A stretch of DNA of 64,000 nt from Neorhizobium lilium (lineage in GTDB: Bacteria; Pseudomonadota; Alphaproteobacteria; Rhizobiales; Rhizobiaceae). Below, piece after piece: positions 45,968 through 53,443 of the stretch. Every line of letters begins with the position of its first letter. Positions within the stretch are counted from its first letter, which is position 1. The notes beneath the pieces were generated by a model. The model was not told the origin of the DNA and did not search any database. It saw nothing but the letters and a program-made list of their open reading frames with translations. Position numbers and translations under genes: made by a program. The stretch covers positions 124,001 to 188,000 of the forward strand of contig NZ_SBIP01000001.1 in the NCBI RefSeq assembly GCF_004053875.1, given 5' to 3'.

Positions 45968-47260
45968 ATGAACACCCAAATCGACCTTGGGCTCGATCCA
46001 GTCGGCGTGCGCCCAATCGGGTTATGCCGGCTGTGCGGTACGTCGCTCGAACATACGTTTGTGGACCTTGGGATGTCCCCACCCTGCGAGAGCTTCGTTC
46101 CCGCGACAAGCATGGGCAATATGGAAGCTTATTACCCCCTTCGCGCCTTCGTCTGCAGCGAGTGCTTGTTGGTTCAACTTCCCGAACATGTTACTCCCGA
46201 AAACATCTTCGAAGAATATGCGTATTTCTCTTCCTACTCGGACAGCTGGGTCGCACACGCAAAACTTTATTGCGACGCAGTGACCGAGCGCTTCGCATTG
46301 GGCGCAGACAGCTTCGTCGTCGAAATTGCAAGCAATGACGGATATCTGCTCCAGCATTTCCTTTATACCAACATCGAGATCCTGGGGATAGAACCGGCGA
46401 TCAATGTTGCAAAAGTCGCTGTGGAAAAAGGCATCCCCACGATAACGGATTTCTTCTGCACGACACTTGCGGCCGATCTGGCCTCGGACGGCAGGCAGGC
46501 TGATCTGATCATCGGCAACAATGTTCTCGCTCAGGTTCCGAACCTCAACGATTTTATTTCCGGGTTAAAGATCCTGCTGAAACCCGCCGGCGTTATAACG
46601 CTCGAATTTCCCCATATCGAGAAGCTGATAGCGGAAAACCAGTTCGACACCATCTACCACGAACATTTCTCCTACTTCTCTTTGATAACCATCGAAACAA
46701 TGGCGCAGCGTCATGGCCTTGTGGTGTTTGACGTCGAAGAACTGCCCACCCATGGCGGCTCCCTGCGCGTCTATCTTACGCATAGCGCCGGTCCGCATGG
46801 GCGCAACATCAGCGTAGACTTGCTCCTGGAACGGGAGCGGGTCGCGAAGCTCGATCGCATCGAGACCTATACGGCTTTCGGTGAAAGCGTCCGCCGCACG
46901 AAGCGGAATCTTCTATCCTTCCTCATTGACCTCAAGAAGCAGCACAAATCCATATGTGCCTATGGCGCTCCGGGAAAAGGTAATACCCTGCTCAACTACT
47001 GCGGCATCGGGCCGGACTTCATCGACTTCGCGGTCGACCGCAATCCATACAAGCATGGGCGGTTTACCCCCGGCATGCACATCCCCATCCGGCCGGTCGG
47101 CGAAATAGAACGAACCAGGCCGGACTACGTGCTCATTCTGCCATGGAACCTGAAAAACGAAATCGTCGAACAAATGAAGCAGATCGGCGAATGGGGCGGC
47201 AAATTCGTGCTTCCCATTCCCGAGGTGCTCGTCATCGATCCGAAGGAGGCTGCGATATGA
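45968..47260 (+). CDS. nucleotide-sugar C-methyltransferase (Methyltransf_13/14 type)
   Basis: 430 residues from the ATG at 45968, preceded by GGGGGA; the in-frame start at 45911 has no support. Three parts are visible: an N-terminal Zn-type Cys motif (CRLCG ... CSECLLVQLP, about 19-70), a SAM-binding core (FVVEIASNDGYLLQHF near 117, DLIIGNNVLAQVPNL near 180), and a C-terminal domain with AYGAPGKGNTLLNYCGIG (near 335). This is the architecture of C-3 sugar methyltransferases such as TylC3. It would put a methyl branch on a keto-sugar. Coupled to the next gene by a 4-bp overlap. Confidence 0.88.
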   Translation: MNTQIDLGLDPVGVRPIGLCRLCGTSLEHTFVDLGMSPPCESFVPATSMGNMEAYYPLRAFVCSECLLVQLPEHVTPENIFEEYAYFSSYSDSWVAHAKLYCDAVTERFALGADSFVVEIASNDGYLLQHFLYTNIEILGIEPAINVAKVAVEKGIPTITDFFCTTLAADLASDGRQADLIIGNNVLAQVPNLNDFISGLKILLKPAGVITLEFPHIEKLIAENQFDTIYHEHFSYFSLITIETMAQRHGLVVFDVEELPTHGGSLRVYLTHSAGPHGRNISVDLLLERERVAKLDRIETYTAFGESVRRTKRNLLSFLIDLKKQHKSICAYGAPGKGNTLLNYCGIGPDFIDFAVDRNPYKHGRFTPGMHIPIRPVGEIERTRPDYVLILPWNLKNEIVEQMKQIGEWGGKFVLPIPEVLVIDPKEAAI

Positions 47261-48069
47261 AAGTCGTCCTGTTCTGCGGTGGCAGGGGAACCCGCATACG
47301 TGAGTATTCGGAAAGCGTACCGAAACCTCTGATCCCGCTTGGCTCACAGCCCATCATGCGCCACGTCATGCAATACTATTCGAGTTACGGCCATGACGAC
47401 TTCATTCTGTGCCTCGGTTACAAGGCGCATGTCATCAAAGAATTCTTTCTCAACAGCAGGCCTGAAACCTATCGCGACTGCGTCGTGTCGGGCTCTGGAC
47501 GTGTCGAGATGCTGGATGACCTGCCAAAGGACTGGCGGGTATCCCTTATCGACACCGGCATATGGCGCAACATCGGCGAGCGTCTATGGGCGGTGCGCGA
47601 TCACCTGAAGAACGAGGAGATCTTCCTTGCGAATTATAGCGACGGCCTGACGGACGTCGACCTCGACGACATGGTCGAACGCTTCGAAAAGAGCGGCAAG
47701 ATCGCATGCTTCCTCGCCGTCCGACCGCCCCTCACCTACCATCTTGCGGATGTGGATGAAGATGGCAACGTCCTGGAATTTCGATCCTCGGAAACCTCCA
47801 ACATGCTGATCAACGGCGGCTTCTTCATCATGCGTCGGGAGATTTTCGACTATATGCGAGAAGGAGAGGAGCTGGTGCTCGAACCCTTTACCAGGTTGAT
47901 CGCCGAGAACAAGCTGCTGGCCTACAAGCATGATGGCTTCTGGCGCTCCATGGACACGTTGCGGGACTGGCAGACCCTGGAGGCCATGGTCGAACGGGGT
48001 GACATGCCCTGGGTGAACCAACGCGCACCAGTACACCAAAATGCTCCTGCCGCGGCGCAGCTGCCATGA
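47257..48069 (+). CDS. rfbF: glucose-1-phosphate cytidylyltransferase-like nucleotidyltransferase
   Basis: 270 residues from the ATG at 47257, with AAGGAGG 9 nt upstream. It has the nucleotidyltransferase signature VVLFCGGRGTRIREYSES...PKPLIPLG at 3-29, FLANYSDGLTDVDL with metal-binding Asp near 130, and GFFIMRREIFDYM near 190. This is the RfbF/DdhA pattern that makes CDP-glucose from CTP and glucose-1-phosphate. CDP-glucose 4,6-dehydratase (RfbG) is not recognisable by name in the cassette, so the epimerase-like gene at 42701 may take that or another step. Confidence 0.88.
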   Translation: MKVVLFCGGRGTRIREYSESVPKPLIPLGSQPIMRHVMQYYSSYGHDDFILCLGYKAHVIKEFFLNSRPETYRDCVVSGSGRVEMLDDLPKDWRVSLIDTGIWRNIGERLWAVRDHLKNEEIFLANYSDGLTDVDLDDMVERFEKSGKIACFLAVRPPLTYHLADVDEDGNVLEFRSSETSNMLINGGFFIMRREIFDYMREGEELVLEPFTRLIAENKLLAYKHDGFWRSMDTLRDWQTLEAMVERGDMPWVNQRAPVHQNAPAAAQLP

Positions 48070-48719
48070 GAAAACTGTCCTTGGCCGCACCGGGCGATCG
48101 TCTTTCACTGCTTTGCCTCGGGGCGCATTCCGACGACATCGAAATCGGCCTGGGGGGGACCATCCTGAGATGGATCGGCGAAGGCAAACAGCTGGACGTC
48201 TATTGGTGCGTGGCGAGCGCCGGCAATGAGCGGGCCGCCGAAGCCCGTGCGTCCGCCGAGGCCTTCTTGGAAAAGGCAGCATCCTATTCAATCGAGATCG
48301 GAGCTTTCCAGGACAGTTATTTTCCTGTTCAAAGCCGGGAGATCAAGGCCTGGTTGCTGGCATTGCGCGACAAGGTCGATCCGGACGTTATCTTTACGCA
48401 CAGCCGCGAAGATGCTCATCAGGACCATCGCGAGCTGAGCAAGCTGACGTCCAACGTCTTCCGAAATCATCTGATCATGGAATACGAGATCCCGAAATGG
48501 GACGGGGATCTCGGCACCCGCAACACCTATGTGCCGCTCAGCGAAGAGGCGCTGGCCGCCAAGGTGGCGCTTCTTCTCAAGCACTTCGGTACGCAGAGAT
48601 CGAAGGATTGGTTCGACAAGGACACGTTTCAGGGCCTGGCCCGTCTGCGTGGAATGGAATGCCGCGCCCCGGCACGCTTTGCCGAGGCCTTCACAGTTCG
48701 AAAATTTCTTCTGGCGTGA
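48066..48719 (+). CDS. PIG-L family N-deacetylase
   Basis: 217 residues, overlapping rfbF by 4 bp. The zinc and catalytic motif is LGAHSDDIEIGLGGTI (about 18-33), the family AHxDD pattern. The distal His lies in FTHSREDAHQDHRELSKL (near 112-129), giving HxDH. It would remove an acetyl group from an amino sugar or its nucleotide form. Together with the aminotransferase this hints at an amino or modified amino sugar. Last gene of the rightward trio. Confidence 0.87.
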   Translation: MRKLSLAAPGDRLSLLCLGAHSDDIEIGLGGTILRWIGEGKQLDVYWCVASAGNERAAEARASAEAFLEKAASYSIEIGAFQDSYFPVQSREIKAWLLALRDKVDPDVIFTHSREDAHQDHRELSKLTSNVFRNHLIMEYEIPKWDGDLGTRNTYVPLSEEALAAKVALLLKHFGTQRSKDWFDKDTFQGLARLRGMECRAPARFAEAFTVRKFLLA

Positions 48720-48795
48720 TTGGGAAGGAAAACTGCAAGTCGGAATATATGACGTTTAGCTGAACTTCGTGTGTCATAGTTGAGGAGTTGTGCCG

Positions 48796-49497
48796 ATGGT
48801 TGACGGCAACAGTGCATATAATCTCCACGAGATCGGCCCCTCGCTCCACGCGGACGGCGGCTATGTGGCTCTTATCGATCGCCGAATGCTGGAGCGGGAG
48901 TGCCTCGCCCACAGCCTTAATTACCATAAGATCAACAGGCGCGTTCTGACGTTTTCCGACCTGCGTGACTGGCAGGACGCAAGGGACGTCATCGGCATTC
49001 CTTCGGCAGTGCTTTTCAACACCGGAAGCTACGCGCCGGGTGAGATCAACGGCGAAATCGAACGCCTGATCACAGCGGTAGCGCCCGCCGCCGTGGTGGT
49101 TCTGTCCGACAATCAGGACCTCAACTCCATCCTCGATACGATCGCACTCGGAGTGCGGGGGTATATACCGAGCTCCGTGAACATCGACATCTGCATCCAG
49201 GCAATCAGCCTTGCTATCGCGGGGGGCAGGTTCATTCCGGCCAGCAGCGTCCTGGGAATAAGCGAGCTTCTCGGCCTGTCGTCGCACAGGTCTGCTCCCG
49301 CCGCCAAATTGACAAATCGGCAGTCTGCCATCGCTGAAGCATTGCGCAGGGGGAAGGCCAACAAGGATATCGCTTCGGAGCTCAATCTCTGCGAGAGCAC
49401 GATCAAAGTTCACATTCGCAACATCATGCGAAAGCTGGGCGCTACCAACCGAACCGAGGTCGCCTGCAGGATGGGTGGCGGGATGTTCGAGCACTAG
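48796..49497 (+). CDS. LuxR-type regulator with degenerate receiver domain (paralogue)
   Basis: 233 residues from the ATG at 48796, 8 nt after GAGGAG; a GTG at 48790 is too close to that site. The pseudo-receiver begins VALIDRRMLERECLAHSL. The phosphoacceptor position is Asn (AVLFNTGS) and the Lys position is Ser (GYIPSSV), the same losses as in the protein at 40227. The C-terminal LuxR domain is LTNRQSAIAEAL and NKDIASELNLCESTIKVHIRNIMRKL. It lies between the sugar genes and the export genes and probably regulates polysaccharide production. Confidence 0.87.
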   Translation: MVDGNSAYNLHEIGPSLHADGGYVALIDRRMLERECLAHSLNYHKINRRVLTFSDLRDWQDARDVIGIPSAVLFNTGSYAPGEINGEIERLITAVAPAAVVVLSDNQDLNSILDTIALGVRGYIPSSVNIDICIQAISLAIAGGRFIPASSVLGISELLGLSSHRSAPAAKLTNRQSAIAEALRRGKANKDIASELNLCESTIKVHIRNIMRKLGATNRTEVACRMGGGMFEH

Positions 49498-49600
49498 AGC
49501 GTGTGGCGCAAAACCGTGCAGCGGCTTGCGCCACCGACATCCACCAAAACAAAGACCTGAAGCGCGGCAAGCGAATCCGATTTACCTCGACGCGCTTAAA
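49495..49600. repeat. Rhizobiaceae-type intergenic palindromic element
   Basis: Two hairpins lie in tandem. GTGGCGCAA/TTGCGCCAC (49503-49511 and 49526-49534) has perfect 9-bp arms. AAGCGCG/CGCGCTT (49560-49566 and 49591-49597) has perfect 7-bp arms. The AAAACCGTGCAGCGG core and the CTAGAGCG edge recall repetitive elements scattered in rhizobial genomes. It occupies the 146-bp gap before the Wzc-like gene and rules out the upstream start at 49503. Confidence 0.6.
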
Positions 49601-49643
49601 GCAGCCTCACCCCTTCAAAGTATCGCTGGCAGCAGGGACACCA

Positions 49644-51800
49644 ATGATCCATTCTTCGTCACTTTCAGGCGAGCATGACGGCGTGCCCCGCATGTTGTCC
49701 ATCATGTACGAGCGCCGACATGCAATCTTCCTTTGCACGGTCGCAAGCTGCGTCATCGCCGCCATAGGCTATGCGCAGAGCCCGACGCAGTACAAGTCTG
49801 AGGCTATCCTTGCGCTCGATGTCAGAAAGCTTCAGGCCTTGCCGACCGAATCCGTCGTTTCGCCTCTGCCGCAGGAAAGCCCGGTATTGCGGACCGAACT
49901 GGACATCATCGGCTCCAGGTCCATGGCCGAACGGGTGCTGATGAACATCCAGAAGGCGGCAAGGGTCAGCGGCCAGCAAGCCAAGTTCGACCGCTTCTAC
50001 AGTGATACGAGCCCCAATCGGGTTGCCGAAACGTCCAAACTCGTCAGCGATCTCATGAAGAATGTGCGCGTGATGAATGATGGAAGGTCCTATACGATAT
50101 ACATCTCGTATTACGCCAGCGACCCGATATACGCGGCGACCGTCGCGAACGCGTTCGGGGAAGCCTATCTCGACTACCAGATCGACCTCCAGACGACAGC
50201 GACGCGCCGGGTTGCCGAATGGCTGGGGGATCGGCTTGGCGACCTGCGCGCCAAGCTCGAGGAATCCGAAAGACAGGTCAGCGAATTCCGCGAGAAGTCC
50301 GGTCTTATCGACTCCGGTGGGATGCCCTTGCAGGCACAACGGCTGTCGGGGCTGAATGTGGAACTGACCGCACTGCAGGCCAAACTGGCAGGCGCGAAGG
50401 CAAGGCTCGCCACCGCACTTGAAGTGCAGCAGAACGGCGACGAACTGGGGCTGACGGAGGTTCTGTCATCGCCCGCAATCCAGCTGCTACGGGCCGAACA
50501 GTCCCGGGTTCTTCGCGGCATCCAGGAGATGGACGGGAACGGCGCCCGCATGAACCCGCAACTTCCGCAGCTGATGTCGCAACTCGATTCCTTGAAAGTG
50601 CAAATTAAGCAGGAGATTTCGCAGGTAATCGCGAGCCTGCGCAACGAGATTGGCGTGACCGAGAAGCAACGGCTGGAAGTCGAGGCTGATCTCCAGCGCG
50701 TACAACAGGCGATATCATCGGCAAACATGGCCGTGGTCCAGTCCGCCCAACTGGACCGGGAAGCGGCAGCCAATCGCTCCATCTACGAAACATATCTGGC
50801 CCGCTACAAACAAACGATCGAACAGGATGGCATCGCTACCGCCGAGGCCCGCATCATCTCGCGCGCAATGCCCAGTTCCAAACCCACCAGCCCGGATAAA
50901 CTCGTGTGGAGCCTTCTTGCTCTCGTCTTAAGCTGCTGCACCGGCTTTGCAGCCGCACTGATCCTGCATTACACCGATACGTCGATCGGTTCGATCACGA
51001 CACTCCAGCGAAAGACCGGCCTGCCCGTCATCGCCCGCATACCACGGACACCTGTTACAGCACTGCGGAGCGGCACCGGAATCTTCAGTGGCGGTGCGGC
51101 GGCCATGTACGGCGCATTTGCCGACCTTCAGACCTATATCCAGATTGCGGAAAGCAAGGTCAAAGTCATCGCGTTTACCTCCTCGACTGACCGGGAGGGC
51201 ACGACTTTCGTAGTCGCCAACCTCGCGCGCTCGCTCGCCTTGAGCGGCGTGAAGCTGGTTGTCATAGACGCCAATTTGAGAAACCCTGGCATTGGTTCCG
51301 AATTCGAGGTGCAGCCCACCCATCACCTCGTCAAAGCGGTCAATCGGGAAATCTCTTTCGATGATGTCATTCAGCACGACCGCGCCTCATCCGTGGACGT
51401 GGTCATTGCTGAAACGGACGACTCCCCGCCGAACCTGATATTGGGAAGCAAGCGCTTTGCCGCCTTAGTGTCGGAACTCAGGAACCGCTACGAGATCGTG
51501 TTGATTGATGCTCCTTCGCTTGGCTACGATCTCGATCTCATGCGGATTGCCAGTCTTGCCGACACGGTCGCGCTTGTGGTCAGGCAGGAGGTCGCCAAGG
51601 GGGCCGAAATCCAGAATGCTCTCGTCAAGCTTCGGCTGGCCGGCACGCATATCACGGGCATCATTCTGAACGGAGTCCGCCGTCAAGACCGCCGTCGGAA
51701 CTCTCGCTGGCTGCCGGTCCTCAAGCGTGAGGCAAAACACCGTTCCCCAAAACCGTCACTCCATCCGGTTCAATCGGTGGTGACACAGAAGGGGGTTTAA
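49644..51800 (+). CDS. Wzc/ExoP-like polysaccharide co-polymerase with degenerate kinase domain
   Basis: 718 residues from the ATG at 49644, preceded by AGGGA. It has a Wzz domain with a first membrane helix (HAIFLCTVASCVIAAIGYA, near 30), a long coiled periplasmic part (about 190-400), a second helix (LVWSLLALVLSCCTGFAAALILHY, near 425) and a C-terminal BY-kinase-like domain. The Walker A region reads SSTDREGTTFVVANL (513-527), with Thr520 where the P-loop Lys is expected. The A-prime motif (VVIDANLRNP) and Walker B (IVLIDAPS) remain. There is no C-terminal Tyr cluster. It probably controls chain length or export without kinase activity. Confidence 0.88.
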   Translation: MIHSSSLSGEHDGVPRMLSIMYERRHAIFLCTVASCVIAAIGYAQSPTQYKSEAILALDVRKLQALPTESVVSPLPQESPVLRTELDIIGSRSMAERVLMNIQKAARVSGQQAKFDRFYSDTSPNRVAETSKLVSDLMKNVRVMNDGRSYTIYISYYASDPIYAATVANAFGEAYLDYQIDLQTTATRRVAEWLGDRLGDLRAKLEESERQVSEFREKSGLIDSGGMPLQAQRLSGLNVELTALQAKLAGAKARLATALEVQQNGDELGLTEVLSSPAIQLLRAEQSRVLRGIQEMDGNGARMNPQLPQLMSQLDSLKVQIKQEISQVIASLRNEIGVTEKQRLEVEADLQRVQQAISSANMAVVQSAQLDREAAANRSIYETYLARYKQTIEQDGIATAEARIISRAMPSSKPTSPDKLVWSLLALVLSCCTGFAAALILHYTDTSIGSITTLQRKTGLPVIARIPRTPVTALRSGTGIFSGGAAAMYGAFADLQTYIQIAESKVKVIAFTSSTDREGTTFVVANLARSLALSGVKLVVIDANLRNPGIGSEFEVQPTHHLVKAVNREISFDDVIQHDRASSVDVVIAETDDSPPNLILGSKRFAALVSELRNRYEIVLIDAPSLGYDLDLMRIASLADTVALVVRQEVAKGAEIQNALVKLRLAGTHITGIILNGVRRQDRRRNSRWLPVLKREAKHRSPKPSLHPVQSVVTQKGV

Positions 51801-51802
51801 GA

Positions 51803-53059
51803 ATGCGCTCCTTCAATCTCCTTTCCATCCTGTTGATCCGATCGGCAGGGATCGCGCTGCTGATTCAGACAATGCTTCCGTTGACCCTCTCTGCGGCGGA
51901 GACAACCGCCTACAAGGTCGCGGCCGGGGACGTTCTGTCGGTGTCCGTCTATGGCGATGCAGGTTTGACGGGGCTGTTCACAGTCAGCACCGACGGAACA
52001 ATTGGCTATCCCTTGTTGGGCAATGTCATTGTCGTTGACAAAACCGTCAATCAGATCGGCAGCGAGATAAGCCGTGACCTGGCCAACTACGTCGTCAACC
52101 GTTCAGTAGCTGTTGCCGTCAAGGAATATGCACCGATCTACATCGTGGGCGACGTTCAAAAACCGGGAAAGTACGAATTTCGGCCGGGTATGATCGTCCT
52201 AGAACTGTTTGCGCTCGCCGGCGGGCTGCGCGAGACAACCGTTCGGACGGATACATCCGGCATTCAGCTTGTCGCGGCGCAGCAGGAATATGAGGACCTG
52301 TCGTTGCAGCTGCTGTCGCAGGATGTCAAGCGCGTGCGCTTGGAGGCGGAGTTGCGAGATACGGCTTTCAACTACAGCAACAACGAGCCTGCTCTGTTGC
52401 GGGACCCAGGGACGATAGACAAGATCGTCGGCGCGGAAAGCACGCTTTACCGGCTGCGGCTGTCGGCCATGCAGAACGAAAAGTCGAACCTTGAAGCCCA
52501 GCGCCAAAATTTCGTGGAAGAAATCGAGACGCTGGAAAAGGGTAATGCGCTTCGTACCCAGCAGTTTCAGCTGCTCGGGATGGACGTGGACGCCTCAGAA
52601 GAGCTCGTCACACGAGGCGCCGCATCACAATCGGCTCTTCGCGAGCGCAAGCGCGAACTCCTGGCTATGAACCAGCAACTCCTGGAATCAAGCTCCTTCC
52701 TGGCCCGTGCCGAGCAGAACAAAAACGAGGTCGAACGACGCATTCTGGAGCTTGCGACAAAGCGGCATAACGATGCGGCGACAGAGCTGAGGGACATTGG
52801 GTTCGAGATGGCGCGCATCCGGAAGAAGATGTCCTTCAGCCTGCAGACAATGGCCGAAATCGGTGCAAGTGCGCGGCGGGTGAAGAGCCTCGACCAGATG
52901 ATCCAGACTCGGTTTTCGGTCGTGCGTCAGAGCGGCACCGCCTATGGTGAGACAGATGTCGAGGAGCAGTCCGCGATCGCGGCAGGCGATGTCATTCGCG
53001 TCAGCCTCCTTGCCGCCGGTACCCCGGCTCCTCCCCGGTCTCTTTCGGGAGTGAACTAA
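51803..53059 (+). CDS. Wza-like polysaccharide export protein (PES/SLBB domain)
   Basis: 418 residues, starting 2 bp after the Wzc-like gene. Signal peptide (about 1-32, SAGIALLIQTMLPLTLSAAET) without a lipobox Cys. The PES domain begins YKVAAGDVLSVSVYGDAGLTGLFTVSTDGTIGYPLLG (about 36-72), and SLBB follows (PIYIVGDVQKPGKYEFRPGM, near 112). Residues 160-360 are rich in coiled coil. It resembles rhizobial ExoF-type proteins more than E. coli Wza. With the co-polymerase it would form the trans-envelope exporter. Confidence 0.88.
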   Translation: MRSFNLLSILLIRSAGIALLIQTMLPLTLSAAETTAYKVAAGDVLSVSVYGDAGLTGLFTVSTDGTIGYPLLGNVIVVDKTVNQIGSEISRDLANYVVNRSVAVAVKEYAPIYIVGDVQKPGKYEFRPGMIVLELFALAGGLRETTVRTDTSGIQLVAAQQEYEDLSLQLLSQDVKRVRLEAELRDTAFNYSNNEPALLRDPGTIDKIVGAESTLYRLRLSAMQNEKSNLEAQRQNFVEEIETLEKGNALRTQQFQLLGMDVDASEELVTRGAASQSALRERKRELLAMNQQLLESSSFLARAEQNKNEVERRILELATKRHNDAATELRDIGFEMARIRKKMSFSLQTMAEIGASARRVKSLDQMIQTRFSVVRQSGTAYGETDVEEQSAIAAGDVIRVSLLAAGTPAPPRSLSGVN

Positions 53060-53151
53060 ACGCAACAGCTCCCCACAACAATGCGGGTTGGTTCCTTTGC
53101 CTCTCCTGCCGCAAAGAGAATTCCCGGCAGGCCGGGCCAACGGAGGACGAG

Positions 53152-53433
53152 ATGGGATCGGCATTCGCTCCCGTACGCTACACCATGGTGGAAGGTAATC
53201 TTATCATCATCGTTGGCGGCAACGACGGTACGCATCCGGTACAGGTGACGCAGGATGCTCTCAGCAGCGTGCTGCCCACCCCAAGCCACGATCCGAACAG
53301 CTACGCGGCGAGTATCGACATAATGGTCCGGATCGCGGAGAAGAAGATCACCAACAGGGAAACAGCCTTCGACGGACGAGTTTGGATCACGGCCAACGAC
53401 GTCAGGGCGTGGCGGGCGTGTGCAGCGAAATAA
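53152..53433 (+). CDS. small hypothetical protein
   Basis: 93 residues, start preceded by GGAGGACGAG, a strong ribosome site. The sequence is soluble: a beta-rich start (YTMVEGNLIIIVGGNDGTHPVQVTQDAL) and an end FDGRVWITANDVRAWRACAAK. It vaguely resembles short DUF1488-like proteins but I cannot assign it. It lies 92 bp after the export gene and 10 bp before the convergent beta-helix gene. Confidence 0.6.
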   Translation: MGSAFAPVRYTMVEGNLIIIVGGNDGTHPVQVTQDALSSVLPTPSHDPNSYAASIDIMVRIAEKKITNRETAFDGRVWITANDVRAWRACAAK

Positions 53434-53443
53434 GGGACGGGTC

